Made by a program: the position numbers and the translations under genes
Part shown: piece by piece, positions 1 through 10,069 of the stretch
Layout of the letters: every line of letters begins with the position of its first letter
How positions within the stretch are numbered: position 1 is the first letter of the stretch
From: Chaetoceros tenuissimus
Taxonomy: Eukaryota; Bacillariophyta; Thalassiosirophyceae; Chaetocerotales; Chaetocerotaceae
Assembly: GCA_021927905.1 (NCBI GenBank)
Contig: BLLK01000069.1
Location: 2,914,001-2,978,000 of the forward strand
DNA: 64,000 nucleotides
Direction of reading: 5' to 3'
Notes under the pieces: generated by a model
Database searches by the model: none
What the model saw: only the letters and a program-made list of their open reading frames with translations
Told to the model about the DNA's origin: nothing

Positions 1-52
1 CGATAGACACAAATGCAACGAAGAGAAGAAAACTGATGAAATCAACCTTCAT
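1..52 (-). CDS. N-terminus of a secreted or membrane protein, cut by window edge
   Basis: An ATG at 52-50 on the minus strand opens a frame that stays open to the window edge (17 codons). The peptide starts MKVDFISFLLFVAFVS: one lysine, then a continuous hydrophobic stretch, which is what a signal peptide or first membrane anchor looks like. Nothing of the mature protein is visible, so no function can be given. The next 315 bp upstream have no competing gene and would hold the promoter. The call rests only on the hydrophobic start. Confidence 0.45.
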   Translation of the reverse strand, partial: MKVDFISFLLFVAFVSI

Positions 53-367
53 TTTTCAATCAGCAACTAGCAACTGTCAGTTGAGGTGTTGAGGTGGAAA
101 TGAGAGGAAGAAAAAAGAAAAGGCGACTTGTATCCCCGTAGCACCCGGATTTTATCGGAGAGAGGGATTTCAAAGATATAACGACATCCTTTCCCGGTTA
201 AAAATGAGCTAAAATATCACAATAAGGGACTCAGAGAACGTTAAACGGACCCATCAAGACTTGATAAAAAATTTCTTTTTTAATTTCGATGACAGAACAA
301 AACGGCGACGGATTATAGGAGATTAGGTCATATGGAGTTAAGATTTCTCTTAGATTATAAGAAGCCT
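53..367. other. Intergenic, no gene seen
   Basis: This 315-bp stretch lies between the start of the edge-truncated secreted protein and the stop codon of the RING protein, both on the minus strand. It is AT-rich with many short A and T runs and has no sustained open frame. It presumably holds the promoter of the left gene and the 3' UTR of the right one. Confidence 0.5.
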
Positions 368-2385
368 TCATCTTTGTCTATTATGTCGGGGGTCAGGATC
401 CAATCCATTGCGAATTAATGAAAATTCTGTTTCAAAATGATGTGATGTCGATCTGTCATTATTTCTATTTCTTCGGCTTCGTCTGTCCCTGCGAGCTCTA
501 TTGAACTGATACTCCGAAATATAGCTCGTTGAAGGATCATTATAATCAGAATTAAGCGCAGTAGTTCTGCCGTGATGGGTAGTTCTGCGGCTTCTTCTTC
601 CACTAGAAGCTCTGTTGTTTTGGTTGGGCTCAACTCTTGGAGACTCAACAACAAGCCCTCTTAATGACGATTCATCCTGAACGTGATGGGCCACGTTTCT
701 AATTCTTCGATTTCGTCTTTCCCTACTTCTTGAGTATTCTTGAAAGCGTTGTGGTGCTATTCTGTCCTGTCTCATGAAAGAAGAATTATTTATGTATATT
801 TGATTCTGTCTTTCCCTGCGTACCCTGCGTTGATTGGGCTGGTCACTTGAGAAAGCTGTTTGTAGTCTTAAAGTTGTAGCCATATGGTGGATGTTATTAT
901 CATATTGTCCATGATTACCTATCGGAAACATTTGTGCTTGTTGTGAACGGGAATCTAGTCCATTCCCACGGTGATACACAGAGTGAAGAGGTAGAGGTGG
1001 TGACAGTGGATTCTGATGATCCCTTGTGTTTGTTCCATATGCAGTTCCTATCGCAGTAGATCCATATGATGGTTGATTACGTGCGGTGCGAATGTTCGCA
1101 AGTATTTGGTCCTCCCAAGCATCTTGGTATCTATTTTGATGGGCAAAATTGGCTTCTTCTTCATCCGAGTATGAAAGAACATTATGTCCATTCAAATTGG
1201 TGTGAGGAAGATTAGCATCGTCATTCTCTGACGAATCTAGAATAGATACGTAGTGTGGTAATGAATATGAAATGGTAGATGAAGACAGCGATGACCTCAT
1301 ACTAGAAGATGACAGCGATGATGCCGAAGAATTCAACCTCTGCCTGCAGATTGGACAACTGTCCTTATTCGTCGCATTCGCTTGCTTATATAATCTCCAA
1401 CACGAACGATCAAGCGAATGTCCACAGCTCAAAATCTTGAGAGATTGATTATCACTTCCAATTCTTTCCTTAAAACTAATATATTTTTCCATACAGATGA
1501 TACATTCATGACACTCAAATGGATTATCTACTCTTGTTCTTACCCTCGCATGCATAGGATCTGGTTCAAATCTTGCTTGATGAGCATTTGAGTTGGGATC
1601 GAGAAAGTTTGCAGCGAGTTTTGCAATAACGACCACAATCGTAACCGTAAGAAAAATAACAACAACAATAAGAGAGAAAGCTTAATGATTTCACCATCGA
1701 GATGACGCCAAAAAAACAATTTTTCGTTTATCCGTTTTGTGGTTCTCTCAGCATCTTTGTCAGTTTGCTCGTTCAGGTGACGACTGCTAAGAGAGTTATC
1801 AAGTATTACGAAATGTAACGACCCAGCTATTTCGTCCCTTACCAAATGAAAGTCATCAGAGAAATATCCAAGATGAATATAGTCTTCTAAATGAGATATT
1901 GCTTTTCGTAAACTCTTGCTAGCCGATGCGATCATGGAGATATCTTCTATGTTAATGAGAATAAGTATGGATTGATATATTCTTTTTTTTCCAAGCAAAG
2001 ATGCATTTGCTTGAGGTGTGAAGAAAGGTTGATTTTCTTCTTCTGAGGAATTCATTGTTATATTCGTAAGACCTTCATCTGTGTTGAGGGAACTCGTTGT
2101 CAACACAACACTCAAATCAATCAAAGTCTCTTGAGAAAATTTCTCTAGAGTCTGAGTCAATTCATCATGATCTATCTGGGTCAAAATCTGTTCAGGATCG
2201 CAAATCGGATGATATGCATACAAATCTTTAGGTTGATCAAAAATATCTGGACATGCTTCAACTGTTGCTGAAAATGGAAAAGTCGACTTCCTCTCCTCTG
2301 AAATAACATGAAAGGGAAATGAATTCATAGCAGAGATACAATTGACCAAGATAAGGACAATCATCGCACCCCTCTTCATCTTCAT
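368..2385 (-). CDS. Membrane-anchored RING-type E3 ligase candidate (frame change in TM segment)
   Basis: Two overlapping minus-strand frames form one sensible protein. The first starts at ATG 2385 with a signal peptide (MKMKRGAMIVLILVNC) and about 225 residues of ectodomain that I do not recognise. The second supplies a RING finger: C-x2-C (CIIC), then C-G-H, a cysteine, and CPIC about 20 residues later. The fifth ligand position appears to be Asp rather than Cys/His. A serine/arginine-rich tail with no recognised domain ends at 368. The frames meet inside a hydrophobic segment near 1640-1680, which reads as a transmembrane helix in the second frame (LTVTIVVVIAKL). I found no GT-AG intron of credible length there. 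A one-base difference in the A5 run at 1652-1656 would unite the frames, so either the assembly is one base short or the gene is broken. Signal-ectodomain-TM-RING is a known ubiquitin ligase layout of endomembranes. Confidence 0.6.
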
Positions 2386-2930
2386 TCGACAATAAATCTA
2401 TAGGAGTTCCTTAGGTAAATATGAAATCCCAAGTGATTTAGATGAGGTATAGTATCAGAATGTAAGTCAAATCACGATCAAAGATGTGTATCATCCATGA
2501 TGAGCCATGAGTAGAGATGATGAGAGAACAAAAATGAACAAATGTTTTAAAAATCCGACCAAAAAGCTAAAATCATTCAAGTCAAAGACACGGGACTTGT
2601 TTCTTTGTGTCTGGTGACAGACTTTGACGTAACATACAGACATACAGGAGTGAACCGCTTTGCTCAGTGATCACAGGAGGAACTCTCAATTGCTACTTAT
2701 GAACGTATTTGAATTTGCTGTAATGCTTAGTGTCAAAACTATGGAAGCAAGTCCTATCCACGGCGAGTCGAGTCATCGCATGCGTAGGATTTATCATCAT
2801 CATTTCTCTGGCTGGAGTTGAACTGATGAATGAATAGGAAAATATGAAAACTTTACTTCATTATAATGTATGTATCAATCTGAGCAGTACGTAAGTAAAA
2901 GTTACAAAGGTAGATAGTATATTTTTTCAT
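2386..2930. other. Intergenic, no gene seen
   Basis: About 545 bp upstream of the RING protein and beyond the SECIS-like hairpin of the next gene. I see no open frame of gene quality and no repeat. It should contain the RING gene promoter and the distal 3' UTR of the DsbA-like gene. Confidence 0.5.
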
Positions 2931-3001
2931 TCTTCACTCTTTTCAGTTGTCCAAATTGTTCTTCTCAGATAAACCATTTATGACAACGTCATTCCAGTGC
3001 A
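2931..3001 (-). promoter_or_regulatory. SECIS-like element in the 3' UTR of the DsbA-like selenoprotein candidate
   Basis: Read on the minus strand, this begins about 80 nt after the stop codon. It has ATGAC at 2992-2988 opposite CTGAA at 2946-2942, the arrangement of the non-Watson-Crick SECIS quartet (UGAN facing NGAN). Directly inside lies a perfect 6-bp helix, GTTGTC (2987-2982) with GACAAC (2951-2946). An AAA follows 9 nt after ATGA, where the apical unpaired adenines are expected. The apical loop can form a small extra stem, as in form 2 SECIS. A short lower stem CACT (2999-2996) with AGTG (2938-2935) closes the base. I paired these by eye; no folding energy was computed. Confidence 0.7.
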
Positions 3002-3079
3002 TCGATGAATCAATACTATTTCCAACGTAATCCATTCATTTCACAGCAAAAAGTAAACCTATGTTTGGCTTTCTTGTGT

Positions 3080-3991
3080 TTAAGTTGAAAGCAAATTGTC
3101 TCTGCGATGACTTCCTTTTTGCACAAGCTCACTTGAAACTCCAAGAATATCAGCAAAGATGGGTCCATTCATGACCTCACCACGTTCTTCTATTTCACGA
3201 AAAAGATCTATGAAAACTCTTGAATGTGCTGCTCCATCAACTACTCTAGATCCCTCTATAATAAACTTTGGGATTCCATGTACACCCATTCTCTCAAGGG
3301 CATTTAAAGCATCTTCAATTTCTCTTCGTCCTTCATTTCCGTTCAAAAACTCCAGAATCTCTGATTCCTTCATAATGTCATCACCACTTACATAATCCTG
3401 TAGGCATTCATGAGCAACCTTTGCCACTTTTGGACGGTCATTCAAAGCAAATCCATCCACAAAATAGTAAACATTGAGACGATCATAGAGTGCCTCTGAA
3501 ACCTCAAGTCCATAAACTTTTCCAATGTGTTGAATCAATCTATGACTAGCCATTGTATTGCTAGTCAATCTATCGAGATTAAAATGAGGAATACCCGCTT
3601 CTTGTCCTCTACCCTTGAGATTATGTCCATATTTCTGCCGTTCCCAACCAGCTTTCCCTCCCCATTTCTTTATCAAACGTTCACGATTTGACTCAATAAA
3701 TGGCTTGTTTTCGTCGTAATGCGGTTCAAGGAAGAATGGAACTCGAAGCACAGAGAATGCAACTGGTCTTGGCGCCAATGTATTTGGCTTTGATAGTATT
3801 TCTTTCATTGCTTTCTCTAGATGCTTCTTTCCGACGTAGCCATTGGGTCACAGGGTATCGGAAATCAGTTCAATAGGTATAACAAGCGTGTTGTCGGCAC
3901 TAGATGAGGTTGAGAAAGCTGCTGGTGAAGTAAATTTCCAGTTCATTCTGGAACTTATGAGAGAACCTCTTAGTCCTCTGATGCTGATCAT
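3080..3991 (-). CDS. DsbA/FrnE-like thioredoxin-fold protein, candidate selenoprotein
   Basis: Starting at ATG 3991, the frame runs 303 codons to the TAA at 3082-3080 if the TGA at 3850-3848 (codon 48) is read as an amino acid. The first ~35 residues are Arg/Ser-rich, acidic-free and resemble a mitochondrial presequence. Then comes the family signature, here ISDTL-U-PNGYVGKKHLEKA, where relatives have DxxCPWCYxGKxxLE: the TGA sits exactly on the first catalytic Cys, and the second Cys is Gly. The rest is typical: HFNLDRLTSNTMASHRL, a helical insertion, and VHGIPKFIIEG with the cis-Pro. The family (FrnE, 2-hydroxychromene-2-carboxylate isomerase-like) performs thiol or glutathione chemistry. 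Starting at the internal ATG 3808 would discard the active site and the first strand. A TGA pseudogene is the alternative, but no other damage is seen and a SECIS-like hairpin follows. Confidence 0.75.
3848..3850 (-). other. In-frame TGA, predicted selenocysteine codon 48
   Basis: The codons around it read Asp-Thr-Leu-TGA-Pro-Asn-Gly-Tyr-Val-Gly. Frame and family similarity continue without a break on both sides. The position equals the nucleophilic Cys of the CPxC motif of DsbA/FrnE proteins. Confidence 0.7.
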
Positions 3992-4938
3992 CTTTTTAGC
4001 AGGGTGGATGCTATGAGCAATTCTAGGGATGAATAGTTGTTAAATTGGATAAGTGATTGTTCCTTAGTGGCTGTGAATGGCTATTAAACACACAATCTTT
4101 TCAGTCTGTTTTCCTTTTGGAAGTTTATTGTACTTGGTTACTAGCCCTATCGGTTGTACGGGCTGCGGGATTTGCGCGCAAAACGGGCGTCTCCAGGAAA
4201 AATATTTTTCGATTTTTTTTTGTTGAAATGACAAAAGTGATACACCAATCGAAAGGGCTCGTCGAGATCTGTTCAAAACCGTGCTAAAAGTTGAAAATGG
4301 AGGCCTGGAGGGGGACTTATGAAGTTTTCTCACCCCAAAATTCCCGGATTTTCCCTAGTTTTCCACATATTTAGCTGCCCGTATTTCCCCGTTGCGGGGA
4401 GTGCCCGCAGAATGGTGAAAATTTGCCCGTACAACCGATATGGTAGGGCTATTGGTTACTCGTACTATAATACTGACGACAGGTGGGACTGACCGTCAAC
4501 GTCTTTTTCAAAATGACGACTGAGAATTTCTCTTTATTTTTTTTTAATATTTGAATGAACAAATAAACTACAATAAAGAATATTTATTGTTTTAGATATC
4601 CTAGCTAGATATATTCTGCATCATTCATTCTGTATCCGACTCAATGATTCAGTCCATGAGGTGAAAGGAACGTATTTTTGGATTTTGTACCTATCTATTT
4701 AGCTTGAATAATGAACCAAATGCTTTTTCTTTTGTCCGTTGACACTCGTGCAAATGCAAAATAAGGATGAAGGTCAGTGAAAAACGTGTGCATTACCACT
4801 CCATCACTCCACCATCAATAATTTAACTTCGAAAGAAGAAGTGACTTCCTTATCAAAGGCATATTACAAGACAACTCTTCCACATATCAACACCTCCAAA
4901 CTGTTCTTAGAGTTACAAATTATAAAACAACAGCGACA
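3992..4938. other. Intergenic between DsbA-like and OSCA genes, carrying a MITE
   Basis: This divergent intergenic region holds no supported gene. Its only recognisable content is the 310-bp inverted-repeat element at 4142-4451 (separate entry). The rest should contain the promoters of the two divergently transcribed neighbours. Confidence 0.6.
4142..4451. mobile_element. Non-autonomous hAT-like MITE, 310 bp
   Basis: The ends are inverted repeats. The left end begins TAGCCCTAT then CGGTTGTACGGGC; the complement of the right end begins TAGCCCTACCATAT then CGGTTGTACGGGC, differing by a small internal insertion. The element is flanked by an identical 8-bp direct repeat, TTGGTTAC, at 4134-4141 and 4452-4459. 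An 8-bp target duplication plus short termini starting TAG fit the hAT superfamily; a Mutator-like origin with a 9-bp duplication (TTGGTTACT) is the alternative. The interior is GC-rich compared with its surroundings (CGCGCAAAACGGGCG, CCCGTTGCGGGGAGTGCCCG), with subterminal inverted motifs. It has no coding capacity. The intact duplication suggests a fairly recent insertion. Confidence 0.75.
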
Positions 4939-7900
4939 ATGTCAGCGGAAAATGAGCATATAATTCGCAGAATGGAGTTCTCAGATGCGGAGCTCGAACT
5001 TTTGACCACAAGCACTGTGATAGCAACTACATTCAAATTCTATGGATCCATCTTCTTAATATGCTTCACAGTCTTTCTCGTCCTGAGAGCTAAACTGCCT
5101 TCCATATATACATACAACTCCGTGCACGAAGACCAGGTGACGAAATTATCTAGAGATAGGCTAGGTCGCGTGAAGTGGATTTATAAAATTTTCAAACATA
5201 GCGATGAGGAATTATTTGAATCTTGTGGGCTGAGTGCAATTGTTTACTTGAGATTTTTAAGGCTGGGTCTTAAGCTGTCAGCATGGGGCGTCTTTAACTC
5301 GATATATCTACTGCCGTTAATGGTTTATGGATGCAAAAGTGAAACTGATGAATGTTCAAACCTGATTGATAGAATCAACAAGGCCTCATTAGGTAACATT
5401 TCTTCTCGTAACCCTAGTCTCCTTGGGACTACAGTTGCATCATATATACTTTTTGGAAAAGCAATGCACTACATCTTCAAGGAATTTCGTTGGTTTACAA
5501 AATGGAGGCACAAGTTTTGTATTCAGCCTACACCTGATAATTACACTGTTTATGTTGGCCATATACCAAAGAGATATCGTAGTGATGTAGCGCTGACCGA
5601 ATGGTTTCGCTCTATTTTTTCTCACGATGATGTATTGGAGGCCAAGGTGAGTTTTGTCTACAAAAACAAACTATTTTTTAAATATCAGTGCAACTAACTT
5701 GAGGAAATGTATCGTTTAGATCGCATTAGATATTAGAAATTTAGAAAAGAAAGTGGCAAAAAGAGAAACAGTAGTAGATAATCTTGAGCACGCTCTGAAC
5801 ATAAAAGCAAATAAAAGCTACGTCCCTAGGAACATACGCAGTCTCCGAAAAGAGCTGCACAAGCTAAATCAAGAGATTAGTAATGTCATTGGACAAATCG
5901 ATGAGGCCAAACTGAAAGAAAAGAAGAAGTTCCTTCGAGATATGGTTGAAGCTAACCTTGCTGGAGGATTATCTGATTCGAATTTATCTCAAGCGTCTTC
6001 TGTAGCCAATATGGTTCATGCTCTAATGACTCCGGACGATAGGAGAAGTAGACTGAAAAAATTTTCACAAGGTAGTAGACATCTTACGGCTAGAACTCTT
6101 GATCTAATGGATTCTTCAGATGTTAATATAAATATTCCAGCTGACTTTGGCGTCAATCCGGGGATCGAGTTAGATCCCTCTCTGAATACAATCAATAGTC
6201 TTGACTCAGGAGATGTGGTTATTACTCTACCTTCAGAATCATCCCAAGTTGATTTAAATGGTCTTGATACTACATCTCATTCCGATGAAAATATGGGTCA
6301 CAAGAAAAGCCCGACTTTTGATTCAATAGATACAGATGCTAGTATGAACCAAGTCTTCCATGGAACTGATGTGGAGAGAGCTATTAATTTTGATACGTCT
6401 CTTGTGATACAAGAAGATGCAGAATTACAACCTTTACGACAAAGGAGGGGTAAACTGGCGAATGGGAAAGACCATAAGCGCCATCATACATTTGGTTCTT
6501 TTGGGGCAGCTACAACAAAGAGTGTAGGGTCTGCAAAGAAATCACTTGGTACCTTGGGCAAAGGTGTAGGAAATGCTGGTATTCATGTAGGGAAAAATAT
6601 GCAGGCAGCTTACGGCAAGACTGTTGGTCGCTTGGGGAAATCAGTAGCTCAGTCGAAGCTTGGTAAGACAGTCGCAGGAACTGTTAATCAATCTGTTGTC
6701 GTCATGAAAAAAGGTGCCGAGAAAACAGTCAAGAAAGCAATGATTAATACAAAAGACTTGGCTGTTTACTCAGCTCACATAGCATTCAAAGCCAGCAATC
6801 GTGTGGCCCGTCTAATTGTACATGGGGATGATGGAGCTGTACTAGAGTCTGGCTTTGTTACTTTCAGTAATCTGAGCACGAAACAACAAAGTCTTCAGGT
6901 TGTTCATCATGAGAAACCATTTAAATTTCACGTAAAAGATGCACCCCTTCCTAGAGATATCATTTGGGACAATGTGGGAAAACCCCATGAAGAGATACAG
7001 TTTTCTTTTTGGTTGGCACAGGCAGCTACCGTGGCTCTTCTTTTATTTTACACTGTCCCAGTTGCCTTCTTCACCTCTCTTAGTGAAGCGCAATCTTTGA
7101 AGGATCTCCTTCCTACTTTGGAGAATACAATCGAAAAGAACCCTTGGATAGAGCCTTTTCTCGCTCAGCTTTCTCCTGTCCTGCTTGTTATACTTATAGC
7201 TGTTCTACCAGCCATACTCTCACTGATTTGCAAATATGAAGGGCACATAGGCCAGAATGAGCTGAAAGCTTCAATGATGACTAAACTTGCATCCTTTATG
7301 GTAAGATTTTATCTAGTTTACTTATTGTCAGCACAATGTCTCTACTAACGTTCCTCCACGAAGATTATTCAAATTTTCTTTGTTCAAGCTATCTCGGGTT
7401 CTATTTTTGATTCTCTTAATGATATGCTCAATAGTCCTTCGAAAGTAGTCAACCTACTTGCCACGGCTATTCCTAAGCAGGTGAAATCTTTCATACAATT
7501 TGTACTTGTACAGATGTTTATGGGTTGTTCCGTAGAAGTGCTGCGTCTGATTCGTGTTGCCCTAGGTTTCGCCCGCAGTCGAATCGGACCAAATTTGACT
7601 GAGAAGGAACGGAAAAAGAAGTACTTGTTTCTGGAGCCTCTCTCAAGTCCTGAGGAAATTGAATATCCCATGCTCTACTCTGAATTGGCTTTGTACTTCA
7701 TGGTCAACCTTGTGTATTCAAACATAGCGCCAATTATGAGTTATTTCATGGTATTGTGAGTATCTCTTTCTCATTCATTATCATTCAATAGTGCAATTGA
7801 CTAACTCTTCCTATAGCACCTTTTCCGTATTGAGTGTTGTGTATCGCCATCAATTAATTTACATCTATTCAAAAGAAGGTGATAAAGGTGGTCAACTTTG

Positions 7901-8741
7901 GCCTGTGATGATCCATCTTCTCATAGTCTGCATTTATGTATCAGAAATTACCCTGATTGGTATTCTGATCCTGAAGGAAGGAATCATAGCAGGTGCTCTG
8001 ATGGTCCCCCTATTTGTTTTCACTGTCCTTTTCACTTTTTATATTCAAAATCAACATTTCAGATGCACAAAATTTGTACCTTCAACCATCACTAAAGAAG
8101 AAGATTTGAAGAACTATGGGAAGCTTGATATATCATTCCTTCACAATCAGTACTTGCAGCCAGCGTTGAAAGTAAAGATGCTTTTTCCTGATAATGATAT
8201 TAGTGAAGTTGATGTAGAAGCACCGGGTACGCCCTTGGAAAAATTTCAAGCTGCAAATCGTCTAATTCAAGCTGCAAATCGTCTCCATACGGATAAGCAA
8301 AAACTTCATGGTTTGGAAACTGTTGAATCAAAAGAATATGAAAGTGATAATAGTGATTCTCCGTCAAAGACACCAAATATGAGGAACACAAGCATTCATC
8401 GATTCAATTCAAGTGAAAATGACGGAGTAGATACTGAGGATGATGTTTATCAAACTCCCAATCATGAGAGTAACATTCCTCGTAAATCGAGTAGAAGTCG
8501 TTCTTCGAGCGCCTCTGATATCAGTTATGACAAATTGGAAGATGAAGAAAATGACACCAATAAGACATGCAACGAGGGTATCATAGTACAAGATACAAAA
8601 AGACGCAAATCATCAGAGTCAAATGACTCTGGTTTAAGTTATGACATTTCGCAGGATAATAACAATGACGGACGAGATGAAGAGGCAACCGGTCAGTCTT
8701 CATTGGAAAATCTTTTGTCAGAATTAAGTTTCCAATTCTAA
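4939..8741 (+). CDS. OSCA/CSC1/TMEM63-type mechanosensitive cation channel
   Basis: Four exons: 4939-5646, 5720-7300, 7364-7755 and 7817-8741 (introns 73, 63 and 61 bp, GT-AG, phases 0, 0, 2), giving about 1201 residues. Order of parts: N-terminal TM segment (IFLICFTVFLVLRAKLPSIY), two more TM helices, the cytosolic RRM-like PHM7 domain beginning YTVYVGHIPKRYRSD, a long cytosolic insertion, then the 7TM pore domain (WLAQAATVALLLFYTVPVAF onward, through IIQIFFVQAISGS and YSELALYFMVNLVYSNIAP). The C-terminal ~215 residues are acidic, Ser-rich and disordered. The family gates calcium-permeable channels by membrane tension or osmotic stress. Unusual here are the ~300-residue insertion between the first cytosolic strand and the pore, with a lysine/glycine-rich quasi-repeat (KSLGTLGKGVGN, KTVGRLGKSVAQ, KLGKTVAGTVNQ), and the long acidic tail. 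Confidence 0.9.
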
Positions 8742-8871
8742 TTGTGTTCATGAAGACGATTTAGTTCATTTATACACTTACTTAGGAATTTTGAACACCA
8801 TTTTTATTTTTAAATTGATTAGTATTTCCATACTGTTCATCTTATTCTACATATTCATTTACACCACAGTC

Positions 8872-9573
8872 TTAATCTCTCTCAATCATTTGAGACTCTT
8901 CAACTTGATTCATAATCATGTCAGCAACCGCAGTTGCCTCTCCCATTCTGACAATCACTGGTACATCACCTTCAGCTGTAGACACTTCAATAATCTCCTT
9001 TCCATCTGCACAACAAAAGCATTGTTGTACAAAAGGAGCTGGAATTCCTTCGATGTCCACATCATCAACCTGAGACAAGTCAATGTTATTTACAGAGAAC
9101 TGCGCACAACAGCACAAGCGTACAGGTCCAACTCTTACAGGGTCTACAAGTCTGATCTTAAGATGATTGTTTGTCAAACGATAAGTACTTGGATCAACTG
9201 GACAAAGCCCACCGCATGAACCAACACACCAGTCAGCACATCCAAAAAACACACGTTCCTCTCCACTCCAGACAATTTTGTTTCTTTGTACTTGACGAGC
9301 TTTTCTTCCAAAAGTTTTCAAGATATGTCTAAAGCGACATCTATCTCCGACGATCTTGATGCCCATATCTTTCAAGTCTGCATCGGTAAGTTGAGGAGCA
9401 ACTTTACCTGTGATCCTGTGATGAACCAAGAGCTCTCTGTATTCACCGAGCCCTTTGTTTTCGAAAAAATCTGCAACGTCCTCGGAACTCCATTTCTCAA
9501 AATCAGAGACCTCTCTCACAGAATCCATCTGTTTGTAGTTTGTTGATGGGGCGACTTTAGAAGTAGGTGGCAT
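8872..9573 (-). CDS. SAM-domain protein with cysteine-rich C-terminal domain
   Basis: A single exon of 233 codons; the ATG at 9573 is the first in frame. Residues about 24-90 form a sterile alpha motif: FEKWSSEDVADFFENKGLGE, then LLVHHRITGKVAPQLTDADL and MGIKIVGDRCRFRHIL. SAM domains mediate homo- or hetero-oligomerisation and sometimes RNA binding. The remaining ~140 residues begin at a Trp-Ser-Gly-Glu-Glu-Arg-Val-Phe-Phe-Gly segment and are unusually rich in cysteine (CADWCVGSCGGLC, RLCCCAQ, QCFCCADG). They read as beta strands, possibly a PH-like fold, but I do not recognise the family. The gene is convergent with the OSCA channel (131 bp between stops). Confidence 0.75.
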   Translation of the reverse strand: MPPTSKVAPSTNYKQMDSVREVSDFEKWSSEDVADFFENKGLGEYRELLVHHRITGKVAPQLTDADLKDMGIKIVGDRCRFRHILKTFGRKARQVQRNKIVWSGEERVFFGCADWCVGSCGGLCPVDPSTYRLTNNHLKIRLVDPVRVGPVRLCCCAQFSVNNIDLSQVDDVDIEGIPAPFVQQCFCCADGKEIIEVSTAEGDVPVIVRMGEATAVADMIMNQVEESQMIERD

Positions 9574-10069
9574 TGTAGTATTCTTTTTATATAGAATCTT
9601 GTAAAATGAAGAGTGTTATGAGATCTCTAATTGAAGAAATAAAAAGGACATCAACCGTTGAATCAAAGGAATATGCTGGATTCGCCGAAAACTATTTTAG
9701 TGCGATATTGAACTAAAAAGCATTAAAATTTAAACATCATTTGAAGCTTTGGAGGTGATTTCATTTCTAGGAGGAGGGGCGTTTGTGTATCTATGAGAGA
9801 TTCAAAATTGAAAGGCACAATTGCATACTCAACTGACTTGGATTCTGTCGATCTCCGCTAGTTCAAAGCCCTATCAATGAGAAGCGAGGAAAGAAATATG
9901 TAAAAAAATATTCTTCAAGATGAATTTCAAAACACGGAATTTCAATTTAAAAGAGAAGAGCTTATAAAATAAAATTTAAAAATCCCCGATTCTGCAACTC
10001 TAACTCGTACTATTCCATTTATCCTACACAATCACTCAGATGGTGGGACTTCAGCTTATGCATAGTCCC
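9574..10069. other. Intergenic, no gene seen
   Basis: About 500 bp between the SAM gene start and the ribonucleotide reductase stop, both minus strand. It is AT-rich without open frames of gene quality. It would hold the SAM gene promoter and the reductase 3' UTR. Confidence 0.5.

Noticed and set aside
4057-4333. Overlapping short frames on both strands
   Set aside because: They run through the MITE end and its flank and have no protein-like features.
8791-9219. Plus-strand frame of 142 codons
   Set aside because: It is antisense to the SAM-domain gene.
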